DNA of 13,371 nucleotides from CAZVFX01 sp964626565 (GCA_964626565.1 CAZVFX010000158.1:1-13371); one strand, 5' to 3'; shown: positions 5,717 to 12,360, numbered from the stretch's first letter. The notes: generated from the sequence alone by a model not told the origin. Made by a program: numbers and translations.

Positions 5717-8700
5717 ACTTCTCGCACATATAGGCCACGGAAGCGCTGCAGGGCAGATCGTTCCAATGGCTGTTCGTATAGACGTGCATACAGTCCTCGT
5801 TGCCCGAGTTGTTGGGTTCGCCGCCACTCCAACTGGACCAGTTGTACGGACTGCCGTCGGTCCATTTCCAGCTTCCTTCCGAGGCCTGGTCGTTGAGGCC
5901 GGTCCAGAAGGTTGCGGCCGCGATGGAGACGGCGAAGCTGTTCTCGGCAGAATTAGCGGTGGACACCAGGTCCGCACCTTCCGCCTGGCACGCTGTGCGC
6001 GCATCCCCCCACGTTTTTGTTTCCGAGAAGTACTTGTAGCAGTGCCCGCTGTAGTGCGTCCACCCGGTTCCGGTGGCCACACATTCCCCCGCAGTGCAGG
6101 TGGCTGCGGTGCACGGATCGCCGTCGTCTTGCTCGCAGCTCGTCCCATCTTCCACCGCCTCGTTGAGGCAGCCGTCCACCGCATCGCAGCTATCGGTAGT
6201 GCACTCGTTCTGGTCTTCGCAGTCCAGAGCCGGGCCGGGCACACATGCGCCGTCAACGCACAGGTCGCCGTCGGTGCACACGTCGGCATCGTCGCAGACC
6301 TCGTCGTTGGCAACGTGGGTGCACCCTGTGTTCGGGTCGCAGGCGTCCTCTGTGCACAGGTTTTCGTCGTCGCATTCGAGTTCCGGTCCGCCCATGCAAG
6401 CGCCCGCATCACACTTGTCGCTGGTGGTGCACACATTGCCGTCGTCGCAGGGTGCGGTGTTCGTGGAGAAGACGCACCCGTCGAGCGGCGTGCAACTGTC
6501 CGTTGTGCACACGTCGTCATCGTTGCAATCGAGCGCCGCGCCCGGCAGACAAAGGCCGCCTCCGCACTGGTCGTCCGTCGTGCACGCATTTCCGTCATCG
6601 CAGGGCAAGGCGTTGGCGACAAACAGACATCCCGAGTCGGGGGCGCACGAATCATCGGTGCAAAGGTTGTTGTCGTTGCACACCACCACCTCGCCGACGC
6701 ACAGGCCTTCCGCACAGGTGTCGCCGGAGGTACATGCACTGCCGTCATTGCAGGGCGCGGTGTTGGTTTCGAAAACGCAGCCGATTGCCGGGTCGCAATA
6801 GTCGCTGGTGCACACGTCGTCATCGCTGCAATTTAGTATTGCGGGTGCCTTGCACCAGCCGTCGACACACGTGTCACCGATGGTGCATTCGTTTCCGTCG
6901 TCGCACTCCGTGTCCACCGGTTCGTGCCCGCAGACGCCGGCCTCGGTGCATGCATCTTCGGTGCACGGATTCCCGTCGTCGCAATCAAGCAGGACCCCGG
7001 GGACGCACAGGCCGTCCGCACATTGGTCGTTCACCGTGCACGGATTGCCGTCGCTGCACGCGGCTTCGATGTTCTCGTGCTGGCAGCCGCCGCCGGGCAG
7101 GCAGATATCTTTGGTGCACGGGTTGTCATCATCGCACTCCAACGAACCGCTGCCTTTGCACTGACCGTTTTCGCACTGGTCGTCCACCGTGCACGTGTTC
7201 AGGTCGTCGCACGGGTCTTGGTTGGCAGCGTGTACACAGCCCGAAGTAGGGTCGCAGGAGTCGTCGGTGCAAACGTTGCCGTCGTCGCATCCGATGGTGT
7301 CGCCGGGAACGCAAACTCCACCTGAGCACTTGTCAGCCGCGGTGCACACATCGTCATCGGTGCACGGGTTGGAGTTGTTCAGGTGAGAGCATCCGGCCAT
7401 GGGTATGCAGATGTCGTCGGTGCAGGGGTTGTCGTCACCGCATTCTTTGGGTGAGGCCCCCACGCACAGGCCGCCGAAACACGCGTCACCTTCGGTGCAT
7501 GGGTCAAAGTCGTCGCACGGGTCCTGGTTGTTTACCTGGGTGCAGCCCACCAGCGGATTGCACGCGTCGTCGGTGCACGCATTACCGTCGTCGCAGTCCA
7601 CGGTTTTGCCCGGGGCGCAGGATCCGGCCTCGCAAGCGTCCCCTTCAGTGCACTGGTTGTTGTCGGTGCACGGTGCGCCGTTGAATTCGTGGATACAGCC
7701 AGACTCGGGCAAGCAGATATCGTCGGTGCAAAGGTTGCTGTCGTCGCACTGGGTGATCCCGGTTGGAATGCAGAAGCCTCCTTCGCAATGGTCTCCCGCA
7801 GTGCACTCGTTCCCGTCGTCGCAGCCCCCTCCGAGGGCTGTATGGGTGCAGCCGGTGGAGAGTTCGCAGGCATCGGCGGTGCATGGGTTGTTGTCGTCGC
7901 AGGAGACCTCCGGCCCCGGTACACACTCCCCGTCCGCGCACAGGTCCGGGTGAGTGCACGCGCTGCCGTCGTTACACGGACCGGCTACGTTCACGTATGT
8001 ACAGCCTGTGGCCTCGCTGCAGCCGTCCTCGGTGCAGTCGTTGCCGTCGTTGCAGTTGGTTTCCACGCCGCCGCTGCATTCCCCTTCCAGGCAAACTTCG
8101 CCATAGGTGCACGCATTGCCATCGCTGCAGGCGAAGCCGTCGTTGGACGGAACCAGGGAGCACTCCCCGGTGGCGGGGTCGCACAAGCTCTTCAAGCACA
8201 GCGCATCGTCTCCTTCCGGAAGCGGGCACTCCGCCACCGAGTCGGGCTCCAGCGCGCATTGGTGGGGGACAACACTTTCGTCGCAGAACAAAGTGCCCGT
8301 GCATACGTTGCCATCGTCGAATTCCGCGCAATCATCGTCGGTATTGCATTCGCACGAGACAGGCGTGCCCGCGCACTCCCCCGCCTCGCACGCGTCCCCC
8401 ACTGTGCACGGGTCGCCGTCGTCACAAGCCGCGTGATTGTCCTCGAACGTGCAGCCGAAAACACCGTCGCATGCATCGTCGGTGCACGGGTCCCCGTCGT
8501 CGCATGCAATGACAGTCCCGGTGCATTCACCTTCGTCGCAGTGGTCGGTTACAGTGCAGGCATCCCCGTCGTCGCAGTTGACCCCGGTGAGCGGATCGTG
8601 CCCGCAGCCGGATTCCCCACCGCACGAATCCTCCGTGCACGGGTTATCGTCGTCACAGGTGCCCTCGTCTACCTCGCCGTCGCAATCGTCGTCCACGATG

Positions 8701-9455
8701 TTGCACGATTCCGCCTTGGCCGCGAGCGCGTCACATTCGGTGAGACCTTCATCAGTGCACACCCTCGTCCCCGCACACACGCCGACTTCGTTGGCGTGTT
8801 CGCAGGCGGTGAACAGCCCCAACTCCACCGACAAGCCACTGCACTCGCATGTCCCCGAAGTCGACAGGCACTGTGAGGTTTCGTTGCCGTTCTCATCCGC
8901 GACGAGTTGACAGTCGTACCCTTCCGGACACGCATCCTCTGCACCGCATATCGCACCGCAGTATTTTTCGCCTGCGCCATAATCCACGCACGCATCCTCC
9001 TGACCGGACATGCCTGTGCAATCCGCATTCGTGACGCACGGCCGGCATAATACCCGGAAGTTCGAAACACAAATGAAGGTTACGTCCGGTCCGCCCGCCA
9101 ACTGCTGGCACGACCAGCCGGAAGGGCACTCCTCTATGCACGTTTCGGTGCATACCGAATCGCCCAGGTGGCTGACACAAAAGCCGGACAGGCAATCGGA
9201 ACCCTCGTTGCAAGGCTCTCCGAAACACCCTTCCCCCGGCCAGCAACTTACAAACGCGTCTTGAGTCTCTGCACCGCCTCCCGGGTCCGCCCTTACGTCT
9301 GCCGGCCGCCAGATTTCGGCGGCCACTTCAATGGCGCCGGCCGCTCCGTCCCCACCGACGTCAGCGCCGACGTCCGTAAGTAGAGCCGTATCCGCTTCCC
9401 CGCCGCACCGGGCAGCCACAAGCAGCAAGAGAACAACACAGAATCGCATGTACAT
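5715..9455 (-). CDS. Giant Cys-rich stalk protein with C-terminal C-type lectin domain
   Basis: Predicted exported surface lectin of 1246 aa. ATG 9455 follows GGAGG at 5 nt; a second ATG two codons on is possible. The N-terminal hydrophobic signal ends VAARC (Cys17). The Arg before Cys is atypical for a lipobox, so cleavage after VAA by signal peptidase I is an alternative. Residues 18-70 are a low-complexity linker. Residues 71-266 are a Cys-rich region homologous to the paralogue, ending in the MopE-like ESCNIVDDDCDGEVDE (249-264). Residues 267 to about 1131 hold 31 half-repeats, with a 75-aa insert at 368-442. Residues 1132-1246 are a long-form C-type lectin domain: WTGLND (1184-1189), EPN (1213-1215), Glu1220, WND (1231-1233) and Cys1156, 1222, 1236 and 1244. 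EPN is known to favour mannose-type sugars with calcium. Convergent to 2600-5689. Confidence 0.92.
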   Translation of the reverse strand: MYMRFCVVLLLLVAARCGGEADTALLTDVGADVGGDGAAGAIEVAAEIWRPADVRADPGGGAETQDAFVSCWPGEGCFGEPCNEGSDCLSGFCVSHLGDSVCTETCIEECPSGWSCQQLAGGPDVTFICVSNFRVLCRPCVTNADCTGMSGQEDACVDYGAGEKYCGAICGAEDACPEGYDCQLVADENGNETSQCLSTSGTCECSGLSVELGLFTACEHANEVGVCAGTRVCTDEGLTECDALAAKAESCNIVDDDCDGEVDEGTCDDDNPCTEDSCGGESGCGHDPLTGVNCDDGDACTVTDHCDEGECTGTVIACDDGDPCTDDACDGVFGCTFEDNHAACDDGDPCTVGDACEAGECAGTPVSCECNTDDDCAEFDDGNVCTGTLFCDESVVPHQCALEPDSVAECPLPEGDDALCLKSLCDPATGECSLVPSNDGFACSDGNACTYGEVCLEGECSGGVETNCNDGNDCTEDGCSEATGCTYVNVAGPCNDGSACTHPDLCADGECVPGPEVSCDDNNPCTADACELSTGCTHTALGGGCDDGNECTAGDHCEGGFCIPTGITQCDDSNLCTDDICLPESGCIHEFNGAPCTDNNQCTEGDACEAGSCAPGKTVDCDDGNACTDDACNPLVGCTQVNNQDPCDDFDPCTEGDACFGGLCVGASPKECGDDNPCTDDICIPMAGCSHLNNSNPCTDDDVCTAADKCSGGVCVPGDTIGCDDGNVCTDDSCDPTSGCVHAANQDPCDDLNTCTVDDQCENGQCKGSGSLECDDDNPCTKDICLPGGGCQHENIEAACSDGNPCTVNDQCADGLCVPGVLLDCDDGNPCTEDACTEAGVCGHEPVDTECDDGNECTIGDTCVDGWCKAPAILNCSDDDVCTSDYCDPAIGCVFETNTAPCNDGSACTSGDTCAEGLCVGEVVVCNDNNLCTDDSCAPDSGCLFVANALPCDDGNACTTDDQCGGGLCLPGAALDCNDDDVCTTDSCTPLDGCVFSTNTAPCDDGNVCTTSDKCDAGACMGGPELECDDENLCTEDACDPNTGCTHVANDEVCDDADVCTDGDLCVDGACVPGPALDCEDQNECTTDSCDAVDGCLNEAVEDGTSCEQDDGDPCTAATCTAGECVATGTGWTHYSGHCYKYFSETKTWGDARTACQAEGADLVSTANSAENSFAVSIAAATFWTGLNDQASEGSWKWTDGSPYNWSSWSGGEPNNSGNEDCMHVYTNSHWNDLPCSASVAYMCEK
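5718..6062 (-). other. C-type lectin domain with EPN and WND motifs
   Basis: This codes for residues 1132-1246 of the minus-strand giant protein. It contains all four canonical disulfide Cys (1156 with 1244, 1222 with 1236), plus the extra N-terminal pair of long-form domains (a Cys just before GTGW, and Cys1139 in GHCYKY). The calcium-site-2 ligands are complete by motif: Glu1213, Asn1215, Glu1220, Asn1232 and Asp1233. EPN is encoded at 5811-5819 and WND at 5757-5765. Mannose/GlcNAc/fucose-type specificity is inferred from EPN, as opposed to QPD. Confidence 0.93.
6063..8657 (-). repeat. Coding array of 31 alternating Cys-rich half-repeats
   Basis: The unit is the same as in the plus-strand paralogue. 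The first four half-repeats are 27, 24, 26 and 24 aa, exactly as in the paralogue, and are followed by a 75-aa insert (8130-8354) of identical length. After the insert there are 27 half-repeats against 17 in the paralogue, an extension of ten halves (five double units). Nearly every half-repeat has the CT dipeptide and an Asp/Asn-rich loop suited to calcium or disulfide stabilisation. Confidence 0.85.
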
Positions 9456-9475
9456 GATTACCTCCGATTGACGAG

Positions 9476-9505
9476 ATTATAGAACGAAGAGTTGCAGCAT
9501 GCCAG
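9476..9505 (-). promoter_or_regulatory. Promoter of the lectin stalk gene
   Basis: On the minus strand, CTGGCA (9505-9500), an 18-bp spacer and a perfect TATAAT (9481-9476) precede the ATG at 9455. The expected transcription start is near 9469, so the 5' UTR is only about 14 nt and consists mainly of the GGAGG ribosome binding site. This is the best promoter match in the window. Confidence 0.6.
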
Positions 9506-9530
9506 CGTGTCGAATCTGCGTCTCAGCTAC

Positions 9531-9565
9531 GGGCCGTCGGGGCTGACCCCTTCTTCCGACGGCTC
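9531..9565. repeat. Inverted repeat upstream of the lectin gene promoter
   Basis: GGGCCGTCGG (9531-9540) pairs with CCGACGGCTC (9556-9565), ten pairs including one G-T, around a 15-nt loop that itself contains GGGG-CTGA-CCCC. It lies 26 bp upstream of the -35 box of the lectin gene. No T-tract follows. It may be a regulatory site, or a terminator relic. Confidence 0.4.
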
Positions 9566-9609
9566 CCGAGGTTCACCTTAAGTTCTACCCAAAGCCGCAT
9601 CCACGGCTT

Positions 9610-9649
9610 CCCCCTCAACCCCCAACCCCGCACCACCACCCACCACCCA
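9610..9649 (-). promoter_or_regulatory. G-rich tract with G-quadruplex potential
   Basis: On the minus strand there are five G-runs of 3, 3, 4, 5 and 6, separated by loops of 4, 9, 2 and 4 nt. This satisfies a relaxed quadruplex pattern. It lies on the non-template strand, about 140 bp upstream of the expected start of the lectin-gene transcript. Any function is inferred. Confidence 0.4.
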
Positions 9650-10188
9650 CTGGTCTGGCGGGAGGGCAGGGCACACGTCTCCATTGAGGGGATGATGGGT
9701 GATGCGGTTTATGTTGGGTGGGGTCCTGCTTCTTGTTTTCTCCTTTTTGGGACAGAGGTATGTTTCGCTGCGGGTGCTGGAAAGGCAGTTCCCGGGTGCA
9801 TATTTTGGGCCGACTTACCCACCATAGGAACCGGCGCCCACGGCCGAACGACGAAACCCCCATGCCAGTTCAAAGAACGAGCCAACTGCCGGGCCAGGCG
9901 GGGCCCGCGGTCCCCGCGCTGAGGCCAATTGACCTTCACCTTTCTTTATCGGGGTTTTGGATCGGATGTGGCCAAAAAATCTGCACTTGGCGACATTTTT
10001 CTTTGGCGCCTCGTCGGAAGCCCTTTCCGGTTGCAAGGGGCAGTCCCTTCGGTTCAGCCGTCTTCGTTGTCCCACGAGTCTTCGCCGCACCGTATGCCCT
10101 CCCATATTGTGACACCCAGCCCTGCTCGCTTTCGGGACACCTGCTCTGTTCACCTGAACTCCGTTCCCAGCATTGGGTACGTCTGTCC

Positions 10189-10217
10189 TTGCGAACGAGT
10201 GCGCCTCTCCGTAACAT
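10189..10217 (+). promoter_or_regulatory. Candidate promoter of the beta-rich envelope protein gene
   Basis: TTGCGA (10189-10194), a 17-bp spacer and TAACAT (10212-10217), each 4/6 to consensus, lie 25 nt before ATG 10243. The predicted 5' UTR of about 19 nt contains the GGAAGGA ribosome binding site. Confidence 0.35.
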
Positions 10218-10242
10218 GTTTCAGTACCCGGAAGGATTGTTC

Positions 10243-11277
10243 ATGGAGCCTGCTGCCAGAGGAAGTGATATCTTCTCACCAAACGCTATCCGAGGCCGCT
10301 CTCATCTAACTGCCGCGACTCTCTTTCTTGTCCTTGGGGGTTTCGCCGCACTGGATTGCGGCGGTACGCCCGGCAGGTACTCCACATGGTGCGAAACCTC
10401 GGTCGTTAGCAGAAACATGGAGCCCTCCGGCGTCGTGAATCCGCCATCCCTTCCCTCCATGGCAGGCCGGCCTCTTGACAAGGGGACCGGCCGGGTCGCC
10501 TTTGAGCTGAACCCGTACCTGTTGAACGATCCGGCAATACCGGAAGAAGACCGCGTGCACGGGGTGGTCCCAAACTGGTTCCAGCAGTGGAGGCTGGGCC
10601 TTCATTGGCAGAAGGCTGTTTCTGACCTTCTTACACTCGGCGTCTACACCCGGCATACGATTAGTTGGCTTGGCGCGCCGCCGGGTGGACCAGGTGAGGA
10701 CACACCTAGGGTAGACACGGTGCTTTCCATGCTCGGTGGCGGGGCGAGATGGAATTGGAGAGCGGATTCCAGTCCTCTCGCATTGTCGGTCATTCTGGAA
10801 CTCGGCCTCAGAGAAAGGCAGAACATCAACGACGTCAGTGAACACTTGAAAACCGAGTGTGATACCACGTGCTACGGGGAGGCGCGTGGTGGCTATCCTT
10901 CTCCTTCCGTCGACTACGACGAGGTTTCTTTATCGTGGGCCCTGAGGCAGACCGCCGAGGACGAGATTGCGCTCGACGGCTCTCTTTCAGTGCAAACGTC
11001 CTGGGCCGTGGACAGTTGGGTTTCGCTTGTCGCTATTTCCACGTTGCAAACACGGAGTATGAACGACACCAGAAGTCTGGTCGCCGAACCCGGGCCGGGC
11101 TTGACCAGGCTTCCGCCGCACCGCTGGGAGACGTTTCCCGTCTTGAATCTGGGGGCAGGACTAGATGTCGCAAATGACAAGGTATTCGCGGTCGTGCTGC
11201 TGTTTTATCCGTTGGAGATGGAGCCTACGTTGGATTTTGGTCCCGGGTTGACCGTTCTGGCCGGGCGTAGATTATGA
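10243..11277 (+). CDS. Exported beta-strand-rich envelope protein (hypothetical)
   Basis: Hypothetical exported protein of 344 aa. ATG 10243 has GGAAGGA (10230-10236) 6 nt upstream; the frame is open further upstream to 9718, but that part looks non-coding. The signal region has a long 21-residue n-part with Arg and a hydrophobic core, LTAATLFLVLGGFAAL (22-37), followed by DCGG. AALD-C is a poor lipobox, so either an unusual lipoprotein or signal peptidase I cleavage is possible. The mature part is dominated by alternating amphipathic strands, for example near residues 105-130 (FQQWRLGLHW), VDTVLSMLGGGARWNW, YDEVSLSWALRQ, and a C-terminal NLGAGLDVANDKVFAVVLLFYPLE, then GPGLTVLAG. This resembles a small outer-membrane beta-barrel, although the last residue is Leu instead of Phe. 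Its stop overlaps the ATGA at 11274, linking it to the next gene. Confidence 0.75.
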   Translation: MEPAARGSDIFSPNAIRGRSHLTAATLFLVLGGFAALDCGGTPGRYSTWCETSVVSRNMEPSGVVNPPSLPSMAGRPLDKGTGRVAFELNPYLLNDPAIPEEDRVHGVVPNWFQQWRLGLHWQKAVSDLLTLGVYTRHTISWLGAPPGGPGEDTPRVDTVLSMLGGGARWNWRADSSPLALSVILELGLRERQNINDVSEHLKTECDTTCYGEARGGYPSPSVDYDEVSLSWALRQTAEDEIALDGSLSVQTSWAVDSWVSLVAISTLQTRSMNDTRSLVAEPGPGLTRLPPHRWETFPVLNLGAGLDVANDKVFAVVLLFYPLEMEPTLDFGPGLTVLAGRRL

Positions 11278-11291
11278 ACGGGAGGTCCTCT

Positions 11292-11747
11292 GTGCGACGC
11301 CCTTTGATGATCCTCTGCATTCTGAGCTTGACTCTGCTAAACTCTTGCTCCGCCAATCGACAGGACAAGCTTCTTAGTGGAAAGGAGCCTGGTTCGTCAG
11401 AAAAGTCAGGCTCGGGTTGCCCCCATGGTTCGCCCCCGGTTTACGATTGGGACTCGGGGGACTGGTTTGCCGAAGAGGACATCATTGATGCCTGGCCCGC
11501 TGAGTGGTTCGGTGAAGTTGATGTCTGGGATGCCCGTCCGGCCGATGTGCCGCCCGATTTGGAAGTGACGGACCTGCTCTCCGAGCAGCTGCAAATGGAC
11601 GCCGAAATCGACGCTGAGGACTCAGAGGTCCCGGCCTCGGACGCAGTTCTTCCTCAGGATCTGATCGTGGACGGGGACCTCGGCTGTTCCCTCTGCAATG
11701 ACCTCGGCCATGATGTCGGCGAGTTGACCGCCCCGGGCGCTGACTAA
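11292..11747 (+). CDS. Small acidic lipoprotein without a recognisable head domain
   Basis: Predicted lipoprotein of 151 aa from GTG 11292, chosen because GGGAGG (11280-11285) lies 6 nt upstream and gives a standard MRRPLMILC signal. The alternative ATG 11274 (157 aa) overlaps the previous stop as ATGA but has no ribosome binding site. The lipobox is LNS-C (Cys19). The rest is strongly acidic, with repeated aspartate-proline-valine blocks (DVWDARPADVPPD, DAEIDAEDSEVP, DAVLPQDLIVDGD) and a CSLC pair near the end. This looks like the anchor-plus-linker part of larger lipoproteins such as the one at 2600, but the protein ends before any head. It is probably co-translated with the preceding beta-rich protein. 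The TAA stop overlaps the vapC stop on the other strand, so it could have been shortened when the toxin-antitoxin module arrived. Confidence 0.7.
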   Translation: MRRPLMILCILSLTLLNSCSANRQDKLLSGKEPGSSEKSGSGCPHGSPPVYDWDSGDWFAEEDIIDAWPAEWFGEVDVWDARPADVPPDLEVTDLLSEQLQMDAEIDAEDSEVPASDAVLPQDLIVDGDLGCSLCNDLGHDVGELTAPGAD

Positions 11748-12133
11748 CCGACTTGAAGCCCGATTACGTCGGCCATGAGGTCGAAGTCCCGGTCTTTGTG
11801 GACCAGGGTGAAGCCGTTAGTCTGGCAGAACGTGCCGATGATGACGTCGATGGTCTTGCGCACTGTGACCCCCCGGGAACGCAGCAGCCGGTAGTTCCGG
11901 GCAGCCTGCTCCGCTACATGAAAGCCGACCATGTCGAACCTTGGTAAGGCAGAAAACAGTTCGGCGACTGTGCGTCGCTGGTGTGGCGACCTGATCCCCT
12001 GCATGACTTCGCACAGCACCAGGTCTCCGATGCCCACCTGCTCTTCTTCCAGGCAACGGTCCACCTTGCCGACAATCCCGGGGTCACCGTCCCGGAAATA
12101 TTCGATCCAGGCGGAGGTATCTATGATGACCAT
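11744..12133 (-). CDS. vapC: VapC-type PIN-domain toxin ribonuclease
   Basis: Toxin of a type II toxin-antitoxin pair, 129 aa, a normal length for PIN-domain VapC proteins. It is expected to be a magnesium-dependent endoribonuclease that cuts tRNA or rRNA unless bound by VapB. ATG 12133 begins MVIIDTSAWIEYFR, the typical PIN start. The in-frame ATG at 12163 would overlap the antitoxin gene and adds a non-conserved leader, so it was rejected. Acidic active-site candidates are Asp5, Glu42 (in LVLCEVMQG), Asp96 (in TIDVIIG) and Asp114 (in LVHKDRDFD), so the catalytic set is complete. GAGG lies 8 nt upstream of the start, inside the end of vapB, and the vapB stop is one nucleotide before this ATG, so translation is coupled. 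The stop overlaps that of the convergent lipoprotein gene. Confidence 0.9.
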   Translation of the reverse strand: MVIIDTSAWIEYFRDGDPGIVGKVDRCLEEEQVGIGDLVLCEVMQGIRSPHQRRTVAELFSALPRFDMVGFHVAEQAARNYRLLRSRGVTVRKTIDVIIGTFCQTNGFTLVHKDRDFDLMADVIGLQVG

Positions 12134-12134
12134 C

Positions 12135-12326
12135 TCAATCGCCTCGCATCTCTTCCAGGTCACCTTCCCATTCGATTTTGCCCTTCAGGCTCCTGAGTTT
12201 TTTCTGGCCTGCCATTTGGACGAGCAGCCGGAGGCCCGCCTCGATAGCGGATTTCTTGGTGCTGAAACCGCCCAGCCGCTTGGCGCGTTCCATGAGCCGA
12301 TCATCAATAACCACGTTGGTGCGCAT
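12135..12326 (-). CDS. vapB: VapB-type antitoxin
   Basis: Antitoxin of 63 aa that binds VapC and autorepresses the operon. ATG 12326 has GGGGAGG 6 nt upstream; the frame is open to 12359, but that start lies inside the operator. The sequence MRTNVVIDDRLMERAKRLGGFSTKKSAIEAG (shown in part) fits the short VapB family with an N-terminal DNA-binding part: a beta strand at residues 2-7 (RTNVVI), and helices near 9-18 and 23-37. The basic and acidic C-terminal tail (residues 41-63, including KIEWEGDLEEMR) is the expected toxin-binding segment. The gene is upstream of vapC, with its TGA one nucleotide before the vapC ATG. Control by the palindrome at 12342-12360 is likely. Confidence 0.88.
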   Translation of the reverse strand: MRTNVVIDDRLMERAKRLGGFSTKKSAIEAGLRLLVQMAGQKKLRSLKGKIEWEGDLEEMRGD

Positions 12327-12341
12327 TATGCACCTCCCCTG

Positions 12342-12360
12342 TGTGTATAGGGTATACACA
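12342..12360. promoter_or_regulatory. Palindromic operator of vapBC
   Basis: TGTGTATA (12342-12349), GGG and TATACACA (12353-12360) form a perfect inverted repeat with 8-bp arms, immediately upstream of the vapB ribosome binding site and overlapping the -10 box. This is the expected binding site for the VapBC complex. The short spacer suits a dimeric ribbon-helix-helix or AbrB-like antitoxin. Confidence 0.8.

Larger units (their letters stand above)
9456..10242. other. Long non-coding stretch between the lectin gene and the beta-rich protein gene
   Basis: I see no convincing gene here. Open frames exist on both strands (for example plus 9718-10242 and minus 9936-10217), but they lack ribosome binding sites, signal peptides and domain-like sequence. 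The stretch contains the lectin-gene promoter, a 10-bp-stem inverted repeat (9531-9565), a C-rich tract (9610-9649), a GC-rich stem (9898-9917), a diverged inverted repeat (9776-9822 and 9960-10010) and the promoter of the gene at 10243. Confidence 0.6.

Noticed and set aside
5222..6823. A 533-codon open frame on the minus strand and a 436-codon one on the plus strand (5526-6836)
   Set aside because: Both lie across the ends of the two giant genes in other frames. The GC-rich, stop-poor repeat DNA creates long spurious frames; the products are rich in Arg, Ala, Thr or Val without domains.
3446..8657. CRISPR-like or satellite DNA repeats
   Set aside because: The periodicity is in the protein; DNA copies vary widely and there are no uniform repeats with unique spacers.
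9722..9751. T-rich stretch as an intrinsic terminator
   Set aside because: No stable GC-rich stem directly precedes the T-runs, and no gene ends nearby on that strand.
9718..10242. Upstream extension of the 344-aa envelope protein
   Set aside because: The sequence is not protein-like, has no ribosome binding site, and would place the signal peptide internally. GGAAGGA before 10243 is a good match.
12134..12163. Earlier vapC start at 12163
   Set aside because: It overlaps the vapB coding end and adds a non-conserved leader before the typical MVIIDTSAW start; 12133 is one nucleotide after the vapB stop.
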